Assembly: GCF_001705665.1 (NCBI RefSeq)
Contig: NZ_MDHA01000053.1
Location: 124,001 to 188,000, forward strand
Reading direction: 5' to 3'
DNA from: Thioclava sp. SK-1
GTDB taxonomy: Bacteria; Pseudomonadota; Alphaproteobacteria; Rhodobacterales; Rhodobacteraceae
Length of the DNA stretch: 64,000 bases
Positions 28,522-37,057 of this stretch are shown here, one piece after another. A program made the translations under genes and the position numbers. Positions within the stretch are counted from its first letter, which is position 1. Each line of letters opens with the position of its first letter. The notes below the pieces were generated by a model that was not told where the DNA came from, did not search any database, and was given only the letters and a program-made list of their open reading frames with translations.

Positions 28522-28731
28522 ATTTCCGGTGATGTCGCCTCATATCCGCTGAAAGCTTCAACATTTATGCCACATAAGTTCGCAGTCCCAGTCGCCTTTT
28601 GCTGGAATGGAATAAGTATGCGCAGGGGTTGATTGACACAGCTTTTACAACCACAGTAACCTAACTTTTAGACAGGTCTGCCTGTCCAATTTTAAAACTT
28701 TTTTGTTAAAGACATTTATTCGGAGAGCAGC

Positions 28732-29409
28732 ATGGCCAGACCGCGCAAAGAGAATGCTATTGATATCAAAGGGCGTGCGATGGAAATCGCGATGGATATG
28801 CTTAGTACCTCGCCCGATCGTTTGTCCTTGCTGGAGCTTGCACGACGGATCGGATGCTCTGCCCCTGCCCTTTATGCGTATTTCAATGGGCGCGATGATT
28901 TGCTGGAACAATTGCGCGCTCGCGCCTATGCCGATTTGATCGCGCAGTACCTGGAGAAAATGGATGACGGCGCACAAAATCCGTTAACCCGACTGCATCG
29001 GGCCGGGCTGGCGATGGTGGATTTTGCCGAAGATCGGCCCGCTCTGTATCGGCTTATTTTCGCGCCAGAGCATGACATTCCTGAACCAAAGATTGATCTC
29101 AATGCCAGCCTGTTGGCCGCTATTTCGCATGAATTGGCGGCTTTGGATTGTACCAATCAGACCATACGCGGGTCAGTGCATCAATTGGCGCGTTTGATGT
29201 GGTTTACGGTGCATGGTGCGATCATGTGCGCATTAGATCGTCAACTCATTGGTCCGGCAAATCAGAGATGGGCGCAGGCGCGTGAGACAGTTGTAAGTTG
29301 TGTCGACATGCTTGATCTACGATGCGCAGTGACGCCCACGGCGCAGAAATCCAGCCATGTGATACCACATATTGCACCGTTTCAACAGTCAGGCCGCGCC
29401 AGCGCATAG
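28732..29409 (+). CDS. TetR/AcrR-family regulator
   Basis: 225 residues. The N-terminal helix-turn-helix reads LSLLELARRIGCSAPALYAYFNGRDDLLEQLRARA, followed by a helical ligand-binding domain (residues 60-190) of unknown specificity. GGAGAG lies just upstream of the start. The next gene is mnmH, 87 bp away on the same strand, so it may or may not regulate it. Confidence 0.88.
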   Translation: MARPRKENAIDIKGRAMEIAMDMLSTSPDRLSLLELARRIGCSAPALYAYFNGRDDLLEQLRARAYADLIAQYLEKMDDGAQNPLTRLHRAGLAMVDFAEDRPALYRLIFAPEHDIPEPKIDLNASLLAAISHELAALDCTNQTIRGSVHQLARLMWFTVHGAIMCALDRQLIGPANQRWAQARETVVSCVDMLDLRCAVTPTAQKSSHVIPHIAPFQQSGRASA

Positions 29410-29496
29410 GGTCATCGCATCGCGCAGGGCTGGACCCCTTTGGCGTGGCAGGTTAGATGATGCACGGCCTTGATGCCCCAGGGCCGCTGATCTGGA

Positions 29497-30555
29497 ATGG
29501 AACCAATGCCCTTCACGCTGACCTCTGTTGACCAGCTTGCTGACCTGCCGTTTGATACGCTGATTGACGTGCGATCTCCGGCGGAATTTGCAGAGGATCA
29601 CATTCCCGGTGCGATCAATTGTCCGGCGCTGAACAATGCCCAACGCGCCGAAGTTGGCACGATCTATGTGCAAGAAGACCGTTTCAAGGCGCGCAAAATC
29701 GGTGCGGCATATGTTGCTCAAAATGCTGCAACCGCATTGCAAACCACCCTGGCCGATAAGCCCGGCAGCTGGAAGCCTTTGGTTTATTGCTGGCGCGGCG
29801 GGCAGCGGTCAGGCTCATTCAATGTGATCTTACAGCAGATCGGGTGGCGCGCCGAGACTGTCGAAGGCGGCTACAAAAGCTACCGTGAAATGGTTGCAAA
29901 TCTCTTGTATAAAACAGAATTTTTGCCCAAAGTTGTTTTAATCGACGGGAATACCGGCACGGCGAAAACCCGGCTATTGTATCATCTGAAAGAATGCGGT
30001 GCGCAGGTGTTGGACCTTGAAGGTTTGGCAGAGCATCGCGGGTCCATCTTTGGCCCGACCAATACGCGCCAGCCGAAACAAAAGATGTTTGAAAGCAGGT
30101 TGGCCCATGACGTTGTGCGCCTTGATCCGGCACGCCCTGTGTTTGTTGAGGCCGAATGCTCAAAAATCGGTCGGCTGATCGTGCCGCCGTCGCTTTGGCA
30201 GAAGATGATCGTCGCATCGCGTGTTTTCATTACCGCACCGATTTCGGCACGGGTCGACCATCTGCTTGATGACTATGCCGACCTGATCGCAGACCCTGCG
30301 CGCCTCGATGTGCTTTTGTCGAAATTGGTGCGCTATCACGGGCATGAGCAGGTGAATTCCTGGCGTGCATTGGCGGGGGCAGGTGCTTTTGCGCAGCTGA
30401 CACAAGAGCTGATCAATGTGCATTATGATCCGCGCTATGAGCGTGTTTCAAAATCGGAGGGTGCGCCGATCGCCCTGCCCGATCTGGAGGATGCAACCCT
30501 TCGCAGCTGCGCCCTGAACTTGATCCAGCAGGCCGACGGGTATATCCCACATTAA
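29497..30555 (+). CDS. mnmH: tRNA 2-selenouridine synthase
   Basis: 352 residues. The N-terminal rhodanese domain ends at the active cysteine in LVYCWRGGQRSGSF, followed by a P-loop domain (LIDGNTGTAKTRLL). This two-domain order is specific for MnmH/SelU, which replaces sulfur by selenium in 2-thiouridine at the wobble position of certain tRNAs, via a geranylated intermediate, using selenophosphate. An in-frame ATG at 29506 is an alternative start. Its stop codon overlaps by four bases the stop codon of the convergent selD-fusion gene, which makes selenophosphate. Confidence 0.94.
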   Translation: MEPMPFTLTSVDQLADLPFDTLIDVRSPAEFAEDHIPGAINCPALNNAQRAEVGTIYVQEDRFKARKIGAAYVAQNAATALQTTLADKPGSWKPLVYCWRGGQRSGSFNVILQQIGWRAETVEGGYKSYREMVANLLYKTEFLPKVVLIDGNTGTAKTRLLYHLKECGAQVLDLEGLAEHRGSIFGPTNTRQPKQKMFESRLAHDVVRLDPARPVFVEAECSKIGRLIVPPSLWQKMIVASRVFITAPISARVDHLLDDYADLIADPARLDVLLSKLVRYHGHEQVNSWRALAGAGAFAQLTQELINVHYDPRYERVSKSEGAPIALPDLEDATLRSCALNLIQQADGYIPH

Positions 30556-32741
30556 ACGCAATGGATTGCGGGCAGGCCCTTGGTGATTTTGCCAATGACA
30601 GCGGCGTGAAACCCTGCAATGCGCAATGCGCTCACCACGTCCTTGGCGCTGTGCGGGGCAATGGCTGCCAGTAGGCCACCGGCGGTTTGTGGATCATGCA
30701 TCAGGGCCGCGCGCGCCGCGTCGCACTGATCATGTGGCATGTCCTCTAACGGATGGGCGCGCATATTGTCGGGATAAATTGTTGAATGCAGGCCGCTTTG
30801 CGCCAATCCCAACGCACCTGAATACAGCGGCACTTTCGCCAGCGCCAGTTCCGCACCTACCCCAGAGGATCGGCACATCGCCATAAGGTGCCCTGCCAGA
30901 CCAAACCCGGTTACATCGGTCATCGCGTTGGCATGGTTCAATATTTCGGCAGCCTCGGCTTGGGGCTGTGCCATGATGTCCAGCATCGCAGCCACGTCGC
31001 AGCCTTGGGCGCGGCCTTGCATCTGCGCCGCCATAATCGTTCCCGTCCCAATCGGTTTGGTCAAAACCAAGCTATCGCCGGGCTGAGCGCCACGAAGAGA
31101 GATCACCCGCCCCTGCGCCAAACCTGTTACCGTGAACCCAAGCGTGAACTCTGCCCCCATCGTGGTATGACCCCCCACAATCTCGCAGCCATGGCGGCCA
31201 AAAACACATGCGGCCTCGGTCATGATCTCGGTCATTGTGCGTTCCTGAAGCTGCGCGCTCATCCTTGGTAAGATCACTTGCACCAGCACCGATTGGGGTT
31301 TGGCACCCATTGCCCAGATATCGCCAAGCGCATGCACGGCCGTGATCCGTGTCATAAGCATAGGATCATCCCAAAAGGCGCGCAGGTGATCAGTGGTCAG
31401 AACCTGCGTGTGACCACCAATGCGCAATACCGCCGCATCATCGCCCGCCCCAGCCAGCACATCCGGTCGCCTGATCATGGGCAAGCCGGCGAGTGCCGCG
31501 GACAAGGCCCCCGCCCCCACTTTGGACCCGCACCCGCCGCATAAAGGTTGCGCCCCGCCTTTCGTGACGTTCAACGCGCCATCGGCTATCAATCCCTTAG
31601 GCGTCGCCACAGGCATCTGCGGTAGGTGGGTGAATTTGCGCATGAACTTGCGGTCAATACGGTCTTTCCAGCGCCATAGCCCTGGGCCTGCAATGCTGTG
31701 TCCCCATTTTTGCGCCACCGCGCGTTTGCCCCCCAAAGTGATCAGCTTTAGGTAATCTCCTTGCGGATCAAAACGGCGCGGTTTGCCGCCTGACAGTGAC
31801 GCCTGCAGATTGGCCAACAAGATCGGCGCTGCGCGCACAGCAAATACGCCCGCCTTTGGGCGCGGGGCATGTGACAGATGCGCGCAATCCCCCACGGCGA
31901 ATAGGGTCGAAAATCCCTCCACCATCAGGTTGGGCTGGGTGCGGATAAAACCATCATCAGTCAGCGGCAGCGCGCAGTCGCGTAATATGTGATGCGCACG
32001 TGCACCTGTAACCCCCAGTGTGAACCGGCTTTCAATGCGCTGCCCATTAGACAGGTGCACGGCGTCTGGCCGCACCTTGACGACATTGGCATTGGTCACA
32101 ATATCTATTCGGGCTGCACGCAACGCATGTGACAGCGTTGCATGGGCATTAGGTGTTGCTGCGACAATCTTTGGACCGCGTTCTAGCACGGTGATTTTTG
32201 GCGTTGCCCCTTGGTGGCGCAGAGCGTGATCCATCGCCAAGGCAAGCTCTACCCCCGCGACACCTGCGCCAATCACGGCAACCGGAGCGGTGCCGGCACC
32301 CACATCTGCCCGAAATGATGCCCAGCGATCGGCGAAACTATCAAGGGGTTTCACCGCAACGCCAAATTCAGAAAATCCCTCTAGCTCATTCATTTGCGAA
32401 TGGATGCCAATGTCGATTGACGCGAAATCATAGGCGATTTTACGCCCATTAACCGTCACCGTCTGCGCGACGGGATCCAGCCCCTCCATCGCGCCCAGTA
32501 TTAGCCGCGCTTTGGCAAATTGGGCCAGCCGCACCAGATCAATATCCAGCGTTTCACGGCTGTAATGCCCTGCAACATGCCCGGGCAGCATCCCGGAATA
32601 GGCCGCGCAGGGGCCGGGATTGATCAAGGTTAGTCGCGCACCGTGCACCGGCAACATGCCCCACATCTGCGCGACCAGCACATGGGTATGACCGCCCCCG
32701 ATCAGCACTATATCTTTGACCAAGGGCACTGAGGCTTGCAT
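30552..32741 (-). CDS. selD: FAD/NAD(P) oxidoreductase - selenide,water dikinase fusion
   Basis: 729 residues. Residues about 1-370 are a pyridine-nucleotide disulfide / NDH-2-like flavoprotein (VLIGGGHTHVLVAQ, VIGAGVAGVELALAM, TLFAVGDCAHL). Residues about 385-729 are SelD, with the active-site CGGCGSK, Asp-rich ATP/Mg loop LAGAGDDAAVLR, VTAVHALGDIWAMGA, GHTTMGAEFTLGF and VTGFGLAGHL. SelD makes selenophosphate from selenide and ATP. The active site uses Cys, not selenocysteine. The ATG at 32741 has CAGGAGG upstream. Fusion of an oxidoreductase suggests delivery of reduced selenium, but this is inference. Divergent from the selenate-type transporter. Confidence 0.93.
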   Translation of the reverse strand: MQASVPLVKDIVLIGGGHTHVLVAQMWGMLPVHGARLTLINPGPCAAYSGMLPGHVAGHYSRETLDIDLVRLAQFAKARLILGAMEGLDPVAQTVTVNGRKIAYDFASIDIGIHSQMNELEGFSEFGVAVKPLDSFADRWASFRADVGAGTAPVAVIGAGVAGVELALAMDHALRHQGATPKITVLERGPKIVAATPNAHATLSHALRAARIDIVTNANVVKVRPDAVHLSNGQRIESRFTLGVTGARAHHILRDCALPLTDDGFIRTQPNLMVEGFSTLFAVGDCAHLSHAPRPKAGVFAVRAAPILLANLQASLSGGKPRRFDPQGDYLKLITLGGKRAVAQKWGHSIAGPGLWRWKDRIDRKFMRKFTHLPQMPVATPKGLIADGALNVTKGGAQPLCGGCGSKVGAGALSAALAGLPMIRRPDVLAGAGDDAAVLRIGGHTQVLTTDHLRAFWDDPMLMTRITAVHALGDIWAMGAKPQSVLVQVILPRMSAQLQERTMTEIMTEAACVFGRHGCEIVGGHTTMGAEFTLGFTVTGLAQGRVISLRGAQPGDSLVLTKPIGTGTIMAAQMQGRAQGCDVAAMLDIMAQPQAEAAEILNHANAMTDVTGFGLAGHLMAMCRSSGVGAELALAKVPLYSGALGLAQSGLHSTIYPDNMRAHPLEDMPHDQCDAARAALMHDPQTAGGLLAAIAPHSAKDVVSALRIAGFHAAVIGKITKGLPAIHCV

Positions 32742-32879
32742 GAAATCCCTCCTGTGGCACGCGCCCCCTTGCAATACGCCAAGCGCACAGCAAAGGGAAC
32801 CAAGCCCGCCGTCATATCTGGAACCAGCATTTAATACAGGTTAAAGTCAAGCCAGACACCCTCTTTGCAAGGTCATTTC

Positions 32880-33725
32880 ATGCTCCGCCCAATCTTAACC
32901 GCGCTTCTTCTGACGGCCACACCAACCTGGGCCGAGACATTATATTTCAGCGCCATCCCTGATGATGATGAAACCAAGCTGGTGGAACGGTTCGGCAATG
33001 TGGCGCAGTATCTGTCGGACGTCCTTGAAACGGATGTCAAATATATCCCGGTCAAGGATTATGCCGCCGCCGTCACCGCTTTTCGCAACGATCAGATCCA
33101 GTTGGCATGGTTTGGCGGGCTGTCCGGTGTTCAGGCGCGGATGTTGGTGCCTAGCTCGCAGGCCATCGCACAAGGGGCCGAAGATGAAAATTTTATCACC
33201 TATTTCATCGCCAATAGCGACACCGGCCTGACCTTGTCCACTGAGTTTCCGGATCTGTCGGGTTACAGTTTCACCTTCGGGGCGCAGACTTCAACCTCTG
33301 GCCGTTTGATGCCGGAATATTGGATTCACGAAAAAACAGGGCAAACCCCACGAGAGCTGTTCTCGGATGTTGGGTTTTCGGGCGATCACGGGCAAACACT
33401 GCGCCTCGTCGCGTCGGGTGCCTATCAGGTTGGTGCGTTGAACTATACCGTTTATGATATGGCCAAGGCCGATGGCGCGCCAGAGGTTGATACGGCGGTC
33501 GTCATCTGGAAAACGCCGCCCTATCCCGATTACAACTGGACGATCCGCGGCGATGTTGATGCGCGTTTCGGTGAGGGTTTCACGCAAAAGGTTCAAGCTG
33601 CATTGATCGGAATGACCGACCCGGCGTTGTTGGACAGCTTTCCACGCTCGGCCTTTATCGAAGCCGATAACGCGCTGTATCAACCGATTGCGGATACAGC
33701 CCGCGAATTGGATCTGATCGATTGA
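32880..33725 (+). CDS. Periplasmic binding protein of a selenate/phosphonate-type ABC transporter
   Basis: 281 residues with a cleavable signal (LRPILTALLLTATPTWA) and a PhnD-like fold: TLYFSAIPDDDETKLVERFG, QYLSDVLETDVKYIPVKDY, FRNDQIQLAWFGGLSGVQAR, and FTFGAQTSTSGRLMPEYW. This subgroup is known as the putative selenate transporter binding protein because it clusters with selD and mnmH, as here. The start at 32880 fits the signal peptide and an AAGG site. Direct selenium binding is inferred from context only. Confidence 0.85.
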   Translation: MLRPILTALLLTATPTWAETLYFSAIPDDDETKLVERFGNVAQYLSDVLETDVKYIPVKDYAAAVTAFRNDQIQLAWFGGLSGVQARMLVPSSQAIAQGAEDENFITYFIANSDTGLTLSTEFPDLSGYSFTFGAQTSTSGRLMPEYWIHEKTGQTPRELFSDVGFSGDHGQTLRLVASGAYQVGALNYTVYDMAKADGAPEVDTAVVIWKTPPYPDYNWTIRGDVDARFGEGFTQKVQAALIGMTDPALLDSFPRSAFIEADNALYQPIADTARELDLID

Positions 33726-34282
33726 TGCGCGCACCGGTGACATTGCGTCAGACGCAATTGGGTTGGGGGGATACGCATGTCCTGTCCAATATTAATCTGA
33801 CGATATCACCGGGCGAACGTATTGTGTTTTTGGGGCGGTCTGGAGCAGGAAAATCAACACTTTTACAGTCATTTATTGGATGTTTTACACCCAATACAAT
33901 AAGTGTTGTCGCCCAAGATCATGGACTGGTTGGTCCGCTATCTGCCTTTCACAATACTTGGATGGGGCAGCTGGATCGTCACGGCACATGTCATAATCTT
34001 CGGGTGCTATTGTGGCCTTTGCGGCGTGAACGCGAACGAGCCGAAAATTATTTAAATTCCGTAGGCTTGACCGGTATTTCAAAGAAAAAGGTTCAAGACC
34101 TCTCCGGGGGACAAAAGCAACGTGTCGCCTTGGCGCGCGCCTTGATGCGGGGCGGCGATGTTGTGTTGGCGGATGAACCCGTCTCCGCCTTGGATCCAAG
34201 CCAGGGACGTAATTTGCTGGCTGCGCTGCAAACCCGGTTTCACACCTGCATTCTGGCCTTACATGATGTATCGCAGGCGTAG
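33725..34282 (+). CDS. ABC transporter ATP-binding protein, cut short by an in-frame amber codon
   Basis: 185 residues, PhnC-like: Walker A GRSGAGKST, Q-loop VAQDHG, signature LSGGQKQR, Walker B VVLADEP, and H-loop LALHDVSQA. Immediately after that, TAG (34280-34282) stops the frame, yet the same frame continues open with the family-like tail AFATRIIGLKQGQIVLD and ends with TGA at 34382-34384, overlapping the permease ATG (ATGA). A single change from a Leu codon such as TTG to TAG explains it. The core ATPase motifs are all present, so the short protein could still work. It may also be a pseudogene, read through, or a sequence error. Confidence 0.85.
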   Translation: MRAPVTLRQTQLGWGDTHVLSNINLTISPGERIVFLGRSGAGKSTLLQSFIGCFTPNTISVVAQDHGLVGPLSAFHNTWMGQLDRHGTCHNLRVLLWPLRRERERAENYLNSVGLTGISKKKVQDLSGGQKQRVALARALMRGGDVVLADEPVSALDPSQGRNLLAALQTRFHTCILALHDVSQA

Positions 34283-34384
34283 GCCTTCGCCACACGAATA
34301 ATCGGGCTGAAACAAGGGCAGATCGTGCTGGATTGTTCTGTTGACCAAACCGATACCGCGCAATTGATGCGCCTTTACGAATGA
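34283..34384 (+). other. Remnant 3' part of the ABC ATPase gene
   Basis: 33 in-frame codons after the amber stop, no own start signal. They restore the normal family length of about 219 residues and the ATGA overlap with the permease gene, which shows they belonged to the ATPase until recently. Confidence 0.75.
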
Positions 34385-35859
34385 AGCTCAGCCGTTCAAT
34401 GGCATTCATCGGCTTCGCAAGCATAAGCGTTGCAGCCATGATATGTGCTGATCTGTCTGCGCCGCGCCCGGATCCATGGGTCATGATGCAGGCGATGGCC
34501 TCTGGGATTATGTCACCTGATTTCAGCGTCCTGCCCGGCCTGCTTTATGCAACCGCGCTGACGCTGGCGTTTGCCTTTGCCGGCGTCAGTTTAGGCGCAC
34601 TGATCGGGCTGTTTCTTGCGCCATTTTATCGGTTGGCCATCATACGCGCGCTGTGTGTATCTTTGCGTGCGGTGCATGAACTATTTTGGGCGCTTGTTTT
34701 GTTGAACCTGACAGGTCTGTCACCCCTTACAGGTGTTCTGTCGATTGGCCTGCCCTATGCCGGGATCTTCGCCAAGGTCTTTGCAGAATATCTTGAAGAA
34801 ACAGACCCAAGCCCCATACGCGCGCTGCCGCAGGGCCTTAGCCCTGTGACGCAGCTGATATGGATGCGATTGCCGCAATGCGTTCCGCAGATCCGCAGCT
34901 ATCTGTTATATCGTCTGGAATGCGGCATTCGGTCCTCGGCTGTATTGGGGTTCATCGGTCTTCCGACGCTGGGATTTCAATTGGAAAGCAGCTTCAAACA
35001 AGCCCATTACGATCAGGCTGTTGTTGTGCTGGCCTTGTTTTTCGCACTGATCTTGCCAATGCGATATTGGATGCGTTGGCGGCTGGTGCCACTGTTTTGG
35101 ATCGCAAGCGTGGTGATACTGGCACAGATCACGGTGCCGCCAATGGGGGGCGGCGCGGTCTGGCGGTTTATACACGATATTGTGCCCGCCCCCATGCGAA
35201 CCGACGCCCAGTGGAGCAGTTGGCTAAGCAAAATCTTTATTGAACAGGCCGCCCCGGGTGTGTGGAGCACGATCATCATGTCACAGGTGGCACTGGCGGT
35301 GGCGACAGTGTTTGCGGCCTTAGCCTTTCCGATGATCGTACCACGCGTTGCGGGCCGGATCGGCGCCCTTTTGGGCCATGGTGTTTTGGTTATGATACGG
35401 TCCACGCCGGAATATATGCTGGCATTTATTCTGTTGCAGTGGCTGGGCCCGTCGATGTTGCCCGCCATATTAGCGCTGGCAGTGCATAACGGCGCCATTG
35501 TTGCGCATCTTTTGGGCCGTCACGCGCACGATATTCGCCTGCGCCATGATGCGCCACGCGGCCTGACCCTATGGGGGTGGGAGCTGATGCCGCGATTGGC
35601 CGGAAATTTCTGGGCCCTATGCCTGTATCGATGGGAAATCATTTTACGTGAAAGCGCAATTATGGGGATGCTCGGCCTCGGCACATTAGGGTTTTACATT
35701 CAAAAAAATGTGCAAGAGCTGCGGCTTGATCGAGTTGTGATGTTGCTGATCGTATCGATCTTGCTGACATGGGTCGTAGATACGCTGTCACGCGGATTGC
35801 GGCAGAAAATGCGGATTGGGGATGGGTTGAAGATCGAAGGAGGTCGGGGAAAACGTTAG
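34381..35859 (+). CDS. Fused two-domain permease of the selenate/phosphonate-type ABC transporter
   Basis: 492 residues with about twelve hydrophobic segments, consisting of two PhnE-like halves. Each half carries the ABC permease EAA-type loop: RLPQCVPQIRSYLLYRLECGIRSSAVLGFIG in the first and ELMPRLAGNFWALCLYRWEIILRESAIMGMLG in the second. Single-gene fusion of both permease halves is a known variant of this family. The start ATG overlaps the extended ATPase frame by four bases. It forms one operon with the binding protein and ATPase. Confidence 0.86.
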   Translation: MKLSRSMAFIGFASISVAAMICADLSAPRPDPWVMMQAMASGIMSPDFSVLPGLLYATALTLAFAFAGVSLGALIGLFLAPFYRLAIIRALCVSLRAVHELFWALVLLNLTGLSPLTGVLSIGLPYAGIFAKVFAEYLEETDPSPIRALPQGLSPVTQLIWMRLPQCVPQIRSYLLYRLECGIRSSAVLGFIGLPTLGFQLESSFKQAHYDQAVVVLALFFALILPMRYWMRWRLVPLFWIASVVILAQITVPPMGGGAVWRFIHDIVPAPMRTDAQWSSWLSKIFIEQAAPGVWSTIIMSQVALAVATVFAALAFPMIVPRVAGRIGALLGHGVLVMIRSTPEYMLAFILLQWLGPSMLPAILALAVHNGAIVAHLLGRHAHDIRLRHDAPRGLTLWGWELMPRLAGNFWALCLYRWEIILRESAIMGMLGLGTLGFYIQKNVQELRLDRVVMLLIVSILLTWVVDTLSRGLRQKMRIGDGLKIEGGRGKR

Positions 35860-35935
35860 ATCTTACGCCCCCCGACATCCCTTCTGTCGTGCAAGATCTG
35901 CTCGGCCCAAGCAAATCTGCGACGATGCGTTCAGC

Positions 35936-36814
35936 TTATGCTGGAATGATGGCACCTGGATGACAGATTACTTTACTGGCCTGCGCGTGGCCTGCCGCCA
36001 TCGCTGCTGGCGTGCCCTGCCCGGTCAGCGCTGCGCCCAGATACCCGCCGTTAAAACTATCGCCTGCAGCGGTTGTGTCCACAACCTTGTCCACAGCCTG
36101 AAATTGGCCCAGCGGTACATCTGGATCCAAAGGAAGTGGCCCGCCGGCCCCTTGTTTCAATGCACCGTCGCGCAGTCCCCAGCCGCGCAACCGCGCCAAC
36201 ACATCTTGCACCGTTGCGTCGCCAAATAGCATCATTTCATCATCCACGGATGGCAGACCGATATCGGTGATACGCCAGGCGGCCTCCATCACCTTTTGGG
36301 CGGTCGCCTGATCTTCCCAAAGCCGCGGGCGGTAATTGCTGTCAAATACCACCTTGGCCGAAGATTTTGCCGCGTAATCCAAAAACGCCTGACGCACAGC
36401 CGGCGGCAAGATCGCCAATGTGATGCCTGAGAAATATAGCACGTCACAGCCATCAAGCTGATCAAAGCCATGCTCAAACAACATGCGCGCCGCCGATTGG
36501 TCGCGCCAATAAGAAAAGCTCCGCTCCCCCATATCATCGACCGAAATTGCGTAAATTCCGGGCAGTCGTGTGTCATGACGTGTGATGCGCGCGGTTGCGA
36601 CGGATTGCGTGTTGAAAAAGTTGATCATCCGATCCGACAGCCCGTCTTGCCCCAGCACCGTGACGAATTCGACCGTTCCAGCCTGCCCTAGCGCACGCGC
36701 CAAATATACTGCCGTGTTGAATGTATCGCCTGCAAAACCAATCTGTTGGTCCGCGCGATCAACGTTCAATTCGATCATCGCTTCGCCAATACAGGCCACT
36801 GTCAACCCAGTCAT
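35936..36814 (-). CDS. kdgK: 2-keto-3-deoxygluconate kinase (PfkB family)
   Basis: 292 residues. The PfkB N-terminal signature follows ACIGEAMIELNV, NTAVYLARAL, and the catalytic Asp lies in DTTAAGDSFNGGYLGA. The specific residues RLPGIYAISVDDMGERSFSYWRDQSAAR match KDG kinases, which phosphorylate 2-keto-3-deoxygluconate for entry into Entner-Doudoroff metabolism. The ATG at 36814 is set by GGGGGATAGG; the frame extends to 36844. Divergent from treZ; no other KDG-pathway genes are near. Confidence 0.87.
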   Translation of the reverse strand: MTGLTVACIGEAMIELNVDRADQQIGFAGDTFNTAVYLARALGQAGTVEFVTVLGQDGLSDRMINFFNTQSVATARITRHDTRLPGIYAISVDDMGERSFSYWRDQSAARMLFEHGFDQLDGCDVLYFSGITLAILPPAVRQAFLDYAAKSSAKVVFDSNYRPRLWEDQATAQKVMEAAWRITDIGLPSVDDEMMLFGDATVQDVLARLRGWGLRDGALKQGAGGPLPLDPDVPLGQFQAVDKVVDTTAAGDSFNGGYLGAALTGQGTPAAMAAGHAQASKVICHPGAIIPA

Positions 36815-37003
36815 CCTATCCCCCCATGTGAATTGGTCACACATTAACGATGCAACGGCAGCGAAGGCAAGGCTGCTTGCTATGGTCAGATACCGTCGTT
36901 GAGCAGCGTTAGACCGCAGGACTTTGGCCAGATTGTAATGATTATCCGTGCTGGTAAAATTGGTTTATCTTGCACATGCAGAAAAATATGCGTCTGATGA
37001 CCG

Positions 37004-37028
37004 GGAACCGTTAAAATAGTTAGACGTT
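37004..37028 (+). promoter_or_regulatory. EcfG-type general-stress promoter for treZ
   Basis: GGAAC at 37004-37008 and CGTT at 37025-37028, spaced by 16 bases, match the alphaproteobacterial EcfG consensus exactly. The start codon of treZ is 30 bp further. An inverted repeat CGTTAAAA-N10-TTTTAACG (37009-37034) overlaps it and could be an operator. This fits trehalose as a stress protectant. Confidence 0.6.
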
Positions 37029-37057
37029 TTAACGATGTCCGCCCGAAAGACATTGCT

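Noticed and set aside
35842-35890. Terminator between the permease and kdgK
   Set aside because: GTCGGGG and CCCCCGAC arms can pair over a long loop, but no T-run follows on either strand.
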